From the NCBI RefSeq assembly GCF_013626205.1, contig NZ_QHJE01000001.1, forward strand, positions 1,364,001-1,428,000: a DNA stretch of 64,000 nucleotides, read 5' to 3'. A program made the position numbers and the translations under genes. The notes beneath the pieces were generated by a model. That model saw nothing but the letters and a program-made list of their open reading frames with translations, was not told the origin of the DNA and made no database searches. How positions within the stretch are numbered: the stretch's first letter is position 1; each line of letters starts with the position of its first letter. This document shows, piece after piece, positions 51,454 to 59,912 of this stretch. This DNA is from Hyphomicrobium methylovorum. GTDB lineage: Bacteria > Pseudomonadota > Alphaproteobacteria > Rhizobiales > Hyphomicrobiaceae.

Positions 51454-52497
51454 TCATGGCAGAGCCCGAAACAGTCCGCGGCGACCGAACAGTGGTGAGT
51501 GGTCGCTTTTGAACTCGTGCCCGCTGTAGATGCGCATCACGCGATCAACTTCGTTGCGCGAACCGCAGATGAGCGGCGTGCGTTGATGGAGCGTCGAGGG
51601 GATGACGTCCAGAATGCGTTCGCGGCCGGTGGTTGCGTGACCGCCCGCCTGCTCAATCAGCCAGCTGAGCGGACTGGCTTCATAGATCAGCCGGATGCGC
51701 CCTTGCTGGAAACCTTTCCGGCTGTCTCCCGGATAGAGATAGATGCCGCCGCGAGTGAGAATGCGATAGATGTCGGCGACCGGCGATCCGGTCCAACGCA
51801 TATTGAAATCATGTCCGCGCGGCCCGTTGGCGCCGTTCTCGCAATCGTGGATGTAAATGCGGATGGGCTCGTCCCAATGGCGGGCGTTCGACGTGTTGAT
51901 CGCATATTCGGCGGTTTCCGATGGCACGTCGAGGCCGCGCGCCGTCATCCGATACACCTTCGCTTCTCGATCGAGAGTGAAGACGTGCGTACCGACGCCG
52001 ACTGTCAGAACGAAAACCGTTTGCGGGCCATAGAGCACGAAGCCAGCGGCGAGCTGATGCGAGCCCGGACGCAGGAACGCTGCTTCACCAGTCGACGAGG
52101 GATGACGAGGCAGGATCGAAAAGATCGTTCCGTAAGAGACGTTCGCTTCGACGTTCGATGAGCCGTCGAGCGGATCGGTGGCGACGAGCAGCGGCGCATC
52201 GGGCTTCAGCGCGATCGGTTCTTCAGCTTCTTCAGAGGCAATGGCGGCGACCGGAGCTGACTGCAATGCATCGACGATCATTCGATTGGCGAGAAGGTCA
52301 ATTTCCTTCTGCTCGTCGAACTCGCCTGCATTGTTGACAACACGGCTGAGCTGGCCGCCGAGCGCGCCACGTCCCGCCACTTCGGACAGCAGCATGCTGG
52401 CTTCGGCTAGCGCCAGGATCGTATCCGAAACCTGACGGCGTGTTCGGCCCTCAAGTGTCCAGTCCGTGAGATAGTCTTGTAGAGTTGAGAAACCCAT
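51454..52497 (-). CDS. fbp: Fructose-1,6-bisphosphatase, class I
   Basis: This 347-residue enzyme has the class I metal-site motif DPLDGSSNVEANVSYGTIFS and the substrate region RYTGS-equivalent RWTGSPVADIYRILTRGGIY, with YPGDSR and LIEQAGGHAT. It removes the 1-phosphate of fructose-1,6-bisphosphate. It is the first gene of the fbp-prk-rpe set, with a 265-nt region upstream that would contain the promoter. Confidence 0.95.
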   Translation of the reverse strand: MGFSTLQDYLTDWTLEGRTRRQVSDTILALAEASMLLSEVAGRGALGGQLSRVVNNAGEFDEQKEIDLLANRMIVDALQSAPVAAIASEEAEEPIALKPDAPLLVATDPLDGSSNVEANVSYGTIFSILPRHPSSTGEAAFLRPGSHQLAAGFVLYGPQTVFVLTVGVGTHVFTLDREAKVYRMTARGLDVPSETAEYAINTSNARHWDEPIRIYIHDCENGANGPRGHDFNMRWTGSPVADIYRILTRGGIYLYPGDSRKGFQQGRIRLIYEASPLSWLIEQAGGHATTGRERILDVIPSTLHQRTPLICGSRNEVDRVMRIYSGHEFKSDHSPLFGRRGLFRALP

Positions 52498-52761
52498 CCA
52501 TCCCTTCCAGTTGCCGCGGGTAGAACTGTCCGGATTCTATCTAATCCTAGTTCCTAATAAGAAGCGAGATAGACCGGCTCACTCGACCGTGCATAGGCAA
52601 GTCGCAGTGCGATATTCGGCCGCCCTGCCAAGGCGCGGAGAGGCGCGTGATTGCTGACCGTACCGCTGCGACCGGCTTTTAGGCGGCTGAAAGCTGTTAA
52701 GCACGTCAGCAAGAATGGACGCAGCTCGCCGCTCGGCCGCAGGCGAAATGCCGCCTACGCA
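52498..52761. promoter_or_regulatory. fbp upstream region
   Basis: This 264-nt gap between the Anbu stop and the fbp start holds no gene. The fbp-prk-rpe promoter should be here on the minus strand. A/T-containing TAAT elements (near 52540-52557) recall LysR-type binding half-sites, but no CbbR-like dyad is clear. No terminator with a T-tract was found. Confidence 0.3.
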
Positions 52762-53490
52762 TCAGTCGCCGTAGTCGTCGATTGTCGAAAAGGCATGGCG
52801 CAGCGCCTCTGACCAATCCGCTGACAACTTGCGGAAATATGGGTCCTCGGCCTCAATGCGCACTTCGCGCGTCAGATCGAGCGAGCCCGCTTCATAGATG
52901 ACGAGATCGAGCGGTGTGCCGACCGAGAGGTTCGAGCGCAGCGTCGAGTCGAACGATAGCAGCAGAAGCTTCACGGCCTCACCAAGGCTCATATCGCGGC
53001 GCGCGACTCGGTCCAAAATGGGCTTGCCGTACTTATGCTCGCCGATTTGGAAGAACGGGGTGTCGTCTCCCGCTTCTATGAAGTTTCCTTCGGGATAGAT
53101 CTGGAACAGGCGAGGACGCTCGTCCTTGATCTGCCCGCCGAAGATGAAGTGGCTGTTGAAATTTATTCTGCTGGCTTTGAGAGCTTCGCCATCGATGCGG
53201 CGCGCTTCCCGAACGGCGTCACCCACGATGCGGGTCGCGCGATACATGTTCGTGGCGTTGAAAAGCGTCGGTCGCTCATCGTCGTCCGACGCCGCTTCAT
53301 TGAGAAGGCTGAGGACGGACTGCGTTACGGCGAGATTGCCGGCGCTCATAAGAACGAGCAGGCGATCTCCCGGCTGTCGCCAAGTCTGAAGTTTGCGATA
53401 TTGCGCGATGTTGTCGAGGCCCGCGTTGGTGCGCGTGTCGGCGGCGAAAACCAGCCCCCGGTCCAGCCGAAGTGCCACGGCGTAGGTCAT
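52762..53490 (-). CDS. Anbu proteasome-like peptidase
   Basis: The protein is 242 residues from the ATG giving MTYAVALRLDRGLVFAADTR; the frame runs 46 codons further upstream but without protein character. After Met removal Thr2 would be the nucleophile, as in the Anbu (ancestral beta subunit) family of Ntn hydrolases. NFNSHFIFGGQI and LLSFDSTLRSNLSVGTPLDL are further family blocks. Anbu assembles into an open helical or ring-like compartment. Its usual partners (transglutaminase-like, alpha-E, ATP-grasp genes) are not adjacent; it lies between fhs and fbp. Confidence 0.85.
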   Translation of the reverse strand: MTYAVALRLDRGLVFAADTRTNAGLDNIAQYRKLQTWRQPGDRLLVLMSAGNLAVTQSVLSLLNEAASDDDERPTLFNATNMYRATRIVGDAVREARRIDGEALKASRINFNSHFIFGGQIKDERPRLFQIYPEGNFIEAGDDTPFFQIGEHKYGKPILDRVARRDMSLGEAVKLLLLSFDSTLRSNLSVGTPLDLVIYEAGSLDLTREVRIEAEDPYFRKLSADWSEALRHAFSTIDDYGD

Positions 53491-53646
53491 TCGTTTATTT
53501 CCGGTGGTCGTCGCGAGGCCGCGTGGCGGCCGCTCAAACGAAATCGCGCAAGGCAGAGGATCGCAGCAAGAATGGATGCGCGCCTCAACCGCGCATCCCG
53601 GAGCAATCGCGCGGCGCCGGACGACCATCCAGCGCCGCGCGTAAGC

Positions 53647-55323
53647 TTAGAACAGGCCCTGGATGTTGCCGTTTTCGTCGAGACGGATCGTGTCCGCGGA
53701 CGGCACTTTCGGCAGGCCCGGCATCGTCATGATTTCACCGGTCACGACGACGATGAACTCCGCACCCGCTGCAAGCCGCAACTCACGGATCGGCACGATA
53801 TGGCCGGTCGGCGCGCCGCGCTTCGTCGGATCGGTCGAGAACGAATACTGCGTCTTCGCCATGCAGACAGGGAAGTGCCCGAAGCCAGCAGCTTCGAATT
53901 CCTTGAACTGCGCTTCGACGCTTGCGTCGCAGGCGATGTCCGCGGCGTGATAGATTTCCGTCGCGATGGTCTTCACCTTGTCACGCAACTTCATCTCAGC
54001 CGGGTACAGCGGTTTGAAGTCCGCCTTGTTTTCATCGATCACTTTGACGACGTGGTGAGCGAGATCCTCGGTTCCCTTGCCGCCATCAGACCAGTGCGTG
54101 CAAAGGAACGCCTTGGTGCCGAGACTTTCAGCCGCCTTTTGGATTTCGGCGACTTCAGCATCCGTATCGGTGACGAACTTGTTGATCGCGACAACGGCCG
54201 GAACGCCGAACTTGTTCACGTTCTCGATGTGGCGCGAGAGGTTGGCGCATCCGGCTGCAACAGCCGCTGCGTTCTCGTTCTTCAGATCTTCCTTGGCGAC
54301 GCCACCGTGCATCTTCAGTGCGCGGACCGTGGCAACGATGACAACCGCGGACGGCGCAATGCCCGCCTTCCGGCACTTGATGTCGAAGAACTTCTCAGCG
54401 CCGAGGTCAGCGCCGAAGCCCGCTTCCGTCACAACGTAGTCGGCGAGCTTGAGCGCGGTGCGCGTTGCGAGAACGGAGTTGCAACCGTGCGCGATGTTTG
54501 CGAACGGACCGCCGTGGATGAACGCCGGATTGTTTTCGAGCGTCTGCACCAGGTTCGGCTGCAGCGCGTCCTTCAACAGAACGGTCATTGCGCCGTCGGC
54601 CTTGAGGTCGCGTGCGCGGATCGGCTTCTTATCGCGCGTGTAAGCGACGACGATGTTGCCGAGACGGTTCTCGAGGTCTTTCAGATCCTTCGACAGGCAA
54701 AGGATAGCCATAACTTCCGAAGCGACCGTGATGTCGAAACCGCTTTCGCGCGGGTAACCGTTCGCAACGCCGCCGAGCGAATTGACGATCGAGCGCAGCG
54801 CGCGGTCGTTCATGTCGAGGACGCGCTTCCAGGTCACGCGGCGAGAATCGATGCCGAGGGCGTTGCCCCAATAGATGTGGTTGTCGATCAACGCGCTCAG
54901 CAGGTTGTGGGCGCTGGTGATCGCGTGGAAATCGCCGGTGAAGTGAAGATTGATATCTTCCATCGGTACGACCTGGGCGTAACCGCCACCTGCCGCGCCG
55001 CCCTTCATGCCGAAGCACGGTCCGAGCGAGGGCTCACGCAGAGCCATGATCGCCTTCTTGCCGATGCGGTTCAGGCCATCGCCGAGGCCGACCGTGGTCG
55101 TGGTCTTGCCTTCGCCCGCGGGCGTCGGGCTGATCGCCGTCACCAGGATCAGCTTGCCGTCTTTGTTGCCTTCGAGCTGGTTAATATAGTCGAAGGACAC
55201 CTTCGCCTTCGTCCAGCCGAAAGGAACGAGCGCTTCTGCGGGAACGCCGATTTTGGCAGCGACCTCCGTTATCGGCTTGGTTTTCGCTTCGCGCGCAATC
55301 TCAATGTCGGACTTGACGGCCAC
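53647..55323 (-). CDS. fhs: Formate-tetrahydrofolate ligase
   Basis: This 558-residue enzyme has the ATP site [20 protein letters not shown], then [20 protein letters not shown] and the motif [20 protein letters not shown]. It makes 10-formyl-THF from formate, THF and ATP, the entry of formate into C1 assimilation (ftfL in methylotrophs). The start is GTG with a strong GGGAGGAAG ribosome site. It is separated from Anbu by ~156 nt, so it may be a single transcription unit. Confidence 0.96.
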   Translation of the reverse strand: MAVKSDIEIAREAKTKPITEVAAKIGVPAEALVPFGWTKAKVSFDYINQLEGNKDGKLILVTAISPTPAGEGKTTTTVGLGDGLNRIGKKAIMALREPSLGPCFGMKGGAAGGGYAQVVPMEDINLHFTGDFHAITSAHNLLSALIDNHIYWGNALGIDSRRVTWKRVLDMNDRALRSIVNSLGGVANGYPRESGFDITVASEVMAILCLSKDLKDLENRLGNIVVAYTRDKKPIRARDLKADGAMTVLLKDALQPNLVQTLENNPAFIHGGPFANIAHGCNSVLATRTALKLADYVVTEAGFGADLGAEKFFDIKCRKAGIAPSAVVIVATVRALKMHGGVAKEDLKNENAAAVAAGCANLSRHIENVNKFGVPAVVAINKFVTDTDAEVAEIQKAAESLGTKAFLCTHWSDGGKGTEDLAHHVVKVIDENKADFKPLYPAEMKLRDKVKTIATEIYHAADIACDASVEAQFKEFEAAGFGHFPVCMAKTQYSFSTDPTKRGAPTGHIVPIRELRLAAGAEFIVVVTGEIMTMPGLPKVPSADTIRLDENGNIQGLF

Positions 55324-55487
55324 GAGTACTTCCTCCCGGATATTTTTAGCTTGAGTTGGGATCCAATTTTTGGTCAGCGCGGGATATTGTACTTTCGCGA
55401 GGCGCGCGCCAAGCGCCTGCGACTATAATATACCGTCAGCGGATAACTGGCCGCTGGCCCAGCGCAATTTGGTGTTCTTCAGCCTCG

Positions 55488-55958
55488 CTAGGCGGCTCCC
55501 AGAATGGCAGCGGCGCTATAAATCGCCAATACCGCGAATATGTACAGATCGGAAATCATTGCAACGTTCTCCGAAGCCGTGCGCTCCGGTCTTAACGTGT
55601 GATTGGCTCCCGCCAAGCCGTAGAAAATGGCACCGGCGATCGCGGCAGGCAAAGTCCATCCCGGTTGCACGATCGACAGCAAGCCGAGCGACCCGATTGC
55701 GAAGTTTGCGAACCCTAGTTCGCGAATAACCACAAGCGCGGCCGGGTCTTGAATGCGGAAGATCGTCTGAGCGGTGAACGAGGGTTGAGCGATCTGGCTC
55801 ACCGCCGCCAACATGAGGCGCAGGCCCACGCCCCAGAATACGAACCACTTTCCGATCAATGCCAGGAGGCTGGCACCATTGGCGAAATATATGGACTCGA
55901 TAAAAACGGACGCGATGGGGAAGAGCACCATAAAGAGCAGGACGATCAGCAGATGCAT
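55488..55958 (-). CDS. Unknown four-helix membrane protein
   Basis: The protein is 156 residues from the ATG with GGAGGAAG just upstream; an apparent extension of 66 codons is rejected as not protein-like. It starts with a hydrophobic helix (MHLLIVLLFMVLFPIASVFI) and has three more, ending FAVLAIYSAAAILGAA. The cytosolic or loop parts carry a short conserved-looking segment RIQDPAALVVIRELGFANFA. I do not recognise its function. It is divergent from the following plus-strand gene. Confidence 0.65.
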   Translation of the reverse strand: MHLLIVLLFMVLFPIASVFIESIYFANGASLLALIGKWFVFWGVGLRLMLAAVSQIAQPSFTAQTIFRIQDPAALVVIRELGFANFAIGSLGLLSIVQPGWTLPAAIAGAIFYGLAGANHTLRPERTASENVAMISDLYIFAVLAIYSAAAILGAA

Positions 55959-56154
55959 GCGACTTCCTCCGATATGAGTCTCATGACCATATTTGGCGGC
56001 GCGCGCAGGATTAGCAGAGCTCCGTGTTCTCTCCAATGCTGCGTATGGGATGCACCCTCCCCCTGTCCGCAATTGCCGCGCTGCAATCGCTTGACCGCCG
56101 CGCGGCCGACTGCTTGCTTCCGCGGCGGGGCGGACAGCACGGGGAACCACAGTC

Positions 56155-56859
56155 ATGGCCAGACTTCATGCGCGATCGAGTATCGGCAACGAGCCGTCGG
56201 ATGTCGCGATCGAAACAGTTGCTCATCGCGGCGACGGCGTATTCACGATTCTGATCTCGGCGCTGGCGCTTCTCTTCTCGGGTTACAGCTTATGGGAAAG
56301 CTCGCTCAAGGCGCCCGCGCTCGAAGTTTTCGTGCCGCCCGTCATTCACTACACATCGCCCTATAACAACACGAACTTCGAAGTCATTCAGGTTCCAGTG
56401 ACGATCCTCAATGACGGCGGCCGAACGGGAACGGTGCTTTCGATGCGGCTCGAAGCGACGAACACCAAGACCAAAGAGAAGAAAAATTTCTACGCCGCTG
56501 ACTTCGGGCGCTGGTCGATGGAGAAGACGCGCAATCTTAGTTACGAGCCCTTCGCGCCTATGCCTCTCGCGGGCAAAGCAAGCCGAACAGAAACTATTCT
56601 CTTCTATACGAAGGGACCTGAAGAAAAGCCGGATCAGCTTATCCGTGAGCCGGGCACTTATCATTTCCGGCTGATACTCGACGAAGCCACATCGGAAGGG
56701 TTTGGATTTCTCGATCGCTTTGGCGTTCGCGGCCCTGCTGAAGTTTCCTTCGACATGGACCTGCGCGAGTACGATGCCCGCGCATTTCAAGTCGGGACGC
56801 TGCCGCTCTATTCGACAAGCGGACAATCAGCGAAAAGCACTAACCAAGAGCCGCACTGA
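56155..56859 (+). CDS. Unknown protein with one N-terminal membrane helix
   Basis: The protein has 234 residues with one membrane helix (about 29-47, VFTILISALALLFSGYSLWE) and a large beta-rich domain (VIQVPVTILNDGGRTGTVLS and SYEPFAPMPLAGK) outside the cytosol. The all-beta pattern with a TILNDGGRTG turn recalls immunoglobulin-like folds, but no family is assigned. The ATG lies just after the divergent upstream region. Base composition is like the neighbours. Confidence 0.6.
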   Translation: MARLHARSSIGNEPSDVAIETVAHRGDGVFTILISALALLFSGYSLWESSLKAPALEVFVPPVIHYTSPYNNTNFEVIQVPVTILNDGGRTGTVLSMRLEATNTKTKEKKNFYAADFGRWSMEKTRNLSYEPFAPMPLAGKASRTETILFYTKGPEEKPDQLIREPGTYHFRLILDEATSEGFGFLDRFGVRGPAEVSFDMDLREYDARAFQVGTLPLYSTSGQSAKSTNQEPH

Positions 56860-57061
56860 ATCTTGCTGCTTCGTTAACGCACGTCACCGATCGACTTTAC
56901 GAATCCGTATGTACCGCTTCTCGCGCGCATCAGCATAGGTTCGCGGCGGTCGTTAGATTCGTCACCGAACGGCATGCCAATCGCCGGATCGATGTGTCGA
57001 CGACGCGAAGTAGATCGCCGCGGGCGCTCAGATGCTTTCGGCTGGCTCAAGGAGATGCACT

Positions 57062-57256
57062 ATGAAGACGTTACTCGCCGCCGCAACATTCGCGGTGCTT
57101 GCATTCGGCTGCACCGGCGCAGCGAATGCGACTGCTGTCTCGGGCGTACACGCTGCGAAAAGCTCGACCATCGTTTCAAACGTGACGTGGCACCGTCATC
57201 ACAAGCACCGCAAGTGCGCTGTTCGCCATGGCCACCGCCATTGCTGGTGGCGTTAA
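57062..57256 (+). CDS. Small secreted His/Arg-rich peptide
   Basis: The peptide is 64 residues from the ATG preceded by AAGGAG at 7 nt. A signal peptide (MKTLLAAATFAVLAFGCTGA) with cleavage around ANA-TA leaves a ~40-residue mature peptide. Its last ~22 residues are packed with His, Arg and Lys (WHRHHKHRKC, HGHRHCWWR) and contain two Cys that could form a disulphide. A strong terminator follows, so it is a stand-alone gene. Metal binding or an envelope-associated cationic role is conceivable; the function is unknown. Confidence 0.65.
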   Translation: MKTLLAAATFAVLAFGCTGAANATAVSGVHAAKSSTIVSNVTWHRHHKHRKCAVRHGHRHCWWR

Positions 57257-57287
57257 GTTTCTGCTCATCGCTTTCCAGACGTTCCCT

Positions 57288-57321
57288 AGGGGGTGGTGCC
57301 GTGCACTGCCCCTCTTTTTTT
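57288..57321 (+). terminator. Rho-independent terminator after the His-rich peptide gene
   Basis: AGGGG pairs with CCCCT and GTGC with GCAC around a CGT loop, with a small internal loop between. The stem runs directly into TCTTTTTTT. It lies 31 nt after the peptide stop and 23 nt before the convergent PP2C stop. Confidence 0.75.
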
Positions 57322-57343
57322 GCGCAAAGCGCGTAGCGCGGGT

Positions 57344-58135
57344 TTAGGGAAGCGCTCTCACCACGAGCACCGTGGCGTTATCCTGATAGGGCTCGCGGAT
57401 CGATTCAACCGCGCGGATGAGCGCTTTCGCGACGGCCGCAGCACCATCGTTCGCGTAGCCTTGAATGATGCGCGCAATCTCCGCCGTATCGAGCGTCGCG
57501 ATGCCGTCACTCGCCAGCACGACATAGTCACCGGCTTCGAGCGTCAAAGGACGGCGAGAGACGTCCAGCAAATCGATGTCTTCTCCGGTGACGGCGGATC
57601 GCAGCATGTGGCGGCGCGGATCGCGGCGGGCTTCATTCGCCGTGAGTTTGCCTTCGGCGACAAGACGATCGAGTTCCGGGGCAAGCGAATGGTCTTCGTT
57701 CAAGACTGCAACTTCGCCACGCCGGAAGAGGAACAGCGGACTGTCTCCGACGCTGACCCACTCAATGCCTGAACGGTTGAATGCCGTGCCGATCAGCGTC
57801 GAACCCATGCCTGACAGCAACGGGTTTTCCTTGATCTTCGCGGCGATGGCTGCGTTGGCCGCGCGAAGCGCGGAGATCAGGCGATCGGTTGTCGATCCTG
57901 CCGTTCCCGAGCCGACCGCGGCTAGAAACTTTTCGCATGCCGTCCGGCTCGCGAGCGCGCCACCTGCGTGACCGCCCATGCCGTCTGCAAGAACGGCAAA
58001 CCCGCCGAGATCATGTGCAGCCGCTTCGCTCGCCAAAGAAACGGTTTGACCGCCCTCTGGCCAGAAAGCGGCAGAGTCTTCCTGGTAATCTCTGGCTCCG
58101 CGCGTCGCGGCGATTGCATGCTCGAACGGCGGCAT
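57344..58135 (-). CDS. PP2C-family Ser/Thr protein phosphatase
   Basis: The protein is 263 residues from the ATG with AAGGA 4 nt upstream, which starts just after the FHA gene stop. PP2C metal motifs are visible: RDYQEDS, VLADGMGGHAGG, GSTLIGTAFN, VSVGDSPLFL, LASDGIATLD and DNATVLVV. It should dephosphorylate Ser/Thr targets with Mn/Mg. Adjacent to two FHA genes and divergent from a Ser/Thr kinase, it is the probable antagonist of that kinase. Confidence 0.9.
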   Translation of the reverse strand: MPPFEHAIAATRGARDYQEDSAAFWPEGGQTVSLASEAAAHDLGGFAVLADGMGGHAGGALASRTACEKFLAAVGSGTAGSTTDRLISALRAANAAIAAKIKENPLLSGMGSTLIGTAFNRSGIEWVSVGDSPLFLFRRGEVAVLNEDHSLAPELDRLVAEGKLTANEARRDPRRHMLRSAVTGEDIDLLDVSRRPLTLEAGDYVVLASDGIATLDTAEIARIIQGYANDGAAAVAKALIRAVESIREPYQDNATVLVVRALP

Positions 58136-58142
58136 TCGATCC

Positions 58143-58922
58143 TTAGGCGTCGGAAATCTCGGACCAGTCAAACTCACTGCCGCAGAACGGCAAAAAGGCG
58201 ACTTGGGTTCGCCCGAGCGTGATCACGTCCATGGGCTGCAGCGGCACAGGGCCCGCCGGTCTCTTGTCGTTGACCGAGACGACGTTGGTCTTAGCAAGAT
58301 TTGGCACAAAGAGGAAAGACCGATCGCTCGAATCGTAGCGCAGATAGGCTTGGGCTTCGTTCGAGATCGCGTCATCGCCGAAATCGAGGGGGATGCGATT
58401 GTCGGCGGAGCGTCCGACGGTGTTGTTTCCCTCGAAAATCGGCCGGTAGGAGCCAAGGCCCGGCCCACCGACAATAATCAGGAAGCCGACCACCGGATCA
58501 CGCTCGAACGTGCCGCGGACGATGGGCTGGCGCCCCCGGACGAGGACGGTGCGCGGCGCGGTTTCTTCTTCCACGGGCGCTTTCGCTGGTTTTTCGTGGC
58601 GGACCACGCGGGTTGTCGGCGGATGATCGGAATCGCTCGCGGCGGCAATGACCGGCAACGGTGGCGGTTCCGTCGGTTCGGTGCGCGCAAGACGCGCCGC
58701 TTCCTCGGCGCTGAGGCTGCGCGGTTTATCGGCGGGCGCGGGAAGATCTGCGCTGGCGCTTTCCGGAGCGGAGCCAGCGGGCGCAGCTGCTACGGCCACG
58801 GGCGCGAGGGTGTCGTCACGACCGGCCGCCATGAGGGCATCGCGAAGGGAACCGAGAAATTTATGCGCTTTCACAGGCTTTGCCTCGTGCCCTTCCGTCG
58901 TGTCGCCCCGCTCGACCGTCAT
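58143..58922 (-). CDS. FHA-domain protein
   Basis: This 259-residue protein has an Ala/Pro-rich N-terminal part (about 1-140) and a C-terminal FHA domain (about 150-245). GRSADNRIPLDF keeps the phosphopeptide-binding Arg, and the Ser of the next motif is kept in ISNEAQA, but the usual His is Ala. Phospho-Thr binding may be altered. It ends 7 nt before the PP2C start, so the two are co-transcribed. No membrane helix. Confidence 0.82.
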   Translation of the reverse strand: MTVERGDTTEGHEAKPVKAHKFLGSLRDALMAAGRDDTLAPVAVAAAPAGSAPESASADLPAPADKPRSLSAEEAARLARTEPTEPPPLPVIAAASDSDHPPTTRVVRHEKPAKAPVEEETAPRTVLVRGRQPIVRGTFERDPVVGFLIIVGGPGLGSYRPIFEGNNTVGRSADNRIPLDFGDDAISNEAQAYLRYDSSDRSFLFVPNLAKTNVVSVNDKRPAGPVPLQPMDVITLGRTQVAFLPFCGSEFDWSEISDA

Positions 58923-58948
58923 GCTTGTGTCTCCTCGTCGATTTCAAT

Positions 58949-58966
58949 GCGCGGCCTCAGCCGCGC
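58949..58966. terminator. Hairpin between the two FHA genes
   Basis: GCGCGGC and GCCGCGC form a perfect 7-bp stem with a CTCA loop, 26 nt upstream of the first FHA/PP2C gene start. On the minus strand no T-tract follows, so it may act as a weak terminator after the membrane FHA gene or as a leader structure. Confidence 0.35.
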
Positions 58967-59025
58967 GGTTATTGGTTTTAACGCAGGAACAAAAGCGTGG
59001 CCGGACGCCACCATTGCACTCTGGC

Positions 59026-59676
59026 CTAGACGTGGCCGTCGTGAAATCTCAGCCGGCCGGGGCCGAGCTGAATGAGATCGCCGTCATTGAGGCGCGCTTC
59101 GCAGCACTGCCGTCCGTTGACGATCAAACCATGTCCTTCGATGCCCGACAAATCAGTGATGTGCCAGTCGTTGTAATCTTCGCGATGAATTGCGGCGTGA
59201 TAGCGGTGGACGGCCGCGTTCGAGATGCGAATATCATTGTCCGGTTCGCGTCCGATGCGCAGCATATCGCCAGCGATTTCGCAGCGAAGTCCGGCGCCTC
59301 CGGTGTCTATCTCTACGAACGGAAGGCGCATCGATACAGGCGCGGCGTCGGCTGGCAGCTCCGCCGCAAACGTGTCGTCAGGGCTTGGGCGGAACCGGCG
59401 CGTTGCATCTTCCGCGCGAGACGTGAACTGGATTATCCGTGAGATCAACGCGATGAGCGGCAAACTGAGCGCAAGAGCCAGACCGAGCACAAGCGCGGGC
59501 GCCACGCGATAGGCGTCCGATACCATCTGTGCCGAAAAACCTGTGGAAGGAGCGTTTTGCGCCGCGTTGCCGGAAAGCGTTACCGCGTAGGCCCAGCCGG
59601 CGAGCGTCGTCAAACAGCAAAAGGCCGTCGCTAGAGCGAGCAAAGTCGTCACTTTACGCAAAAGTTCCTGACCCAT
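59026..59676 (-). CDS. Membrane-anchored FHA-domain protein
   Basis: The protein is 216 residues from the ATG that places the first membrane helix at the N-terminus (LLRKVTTLLALATAFCCLTT). A second helix (VAPALVLGLALALSLPLIAL) follows. The C-terminal FHA domain has GREPDNDIRISNAAVHRYHA and LIVNGR; the Arg and the second His are present, while the usual Ser is His. Longer starts (up to 59766 or beyond) are possible; none has a strong ribosome site. It should tether a phosphopeptide reader at the membrane next to the kinase. Confidence 0.72.
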   Translation of the reverse strand: MGQELLRKVTTLLALATAFCCLTTLAGWAYAVTLSGNAAQNAPSTGFSAQMVSDAYRVAPALVLGLALALSLPLIALISRIIQFTSRAEDATRRFRPSPDDTFAAELPADAAPVSMRLPFVEIDTGGAGLRCEIAGDMLRIGREPDNDIRISNAAVHRYHAAIHREDYNDWHITDLSGIEGHGLIVNGRQCCEARLNDGDLIQLGPGRLRFHDGHV

Positions 59677-59912
59677 GGTCGCCGCCCAAATCGCTTGACG
59701 CGAATTTGGCATCCCTATGGCGGCGGCAAGATGGCCATAAAGCGACACGCGCGGGGAATTATTCATCCAGTGTTCATTGCCCGTCGATGCGCCACATTCT
59801 TGCGTCATGGGTGCGAAGCAGAGACAAGGGATGATCGACTTGGCGGTTCGGACAGATTTCGGCACGCCAATTCAGAAACACAACCACAAGCGCGATTGCC
59901 GCGCATGAGATC

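Noticed and set aside
53035-55428. Very long open frame (797 codons) on the plus strand
   Set aside because: It lies antisense to Anbu and fhs, both clear family members. Its translation is Arg/Asp/Val-rich with no domain, as expected for the complement of GC-rich coding DNA.
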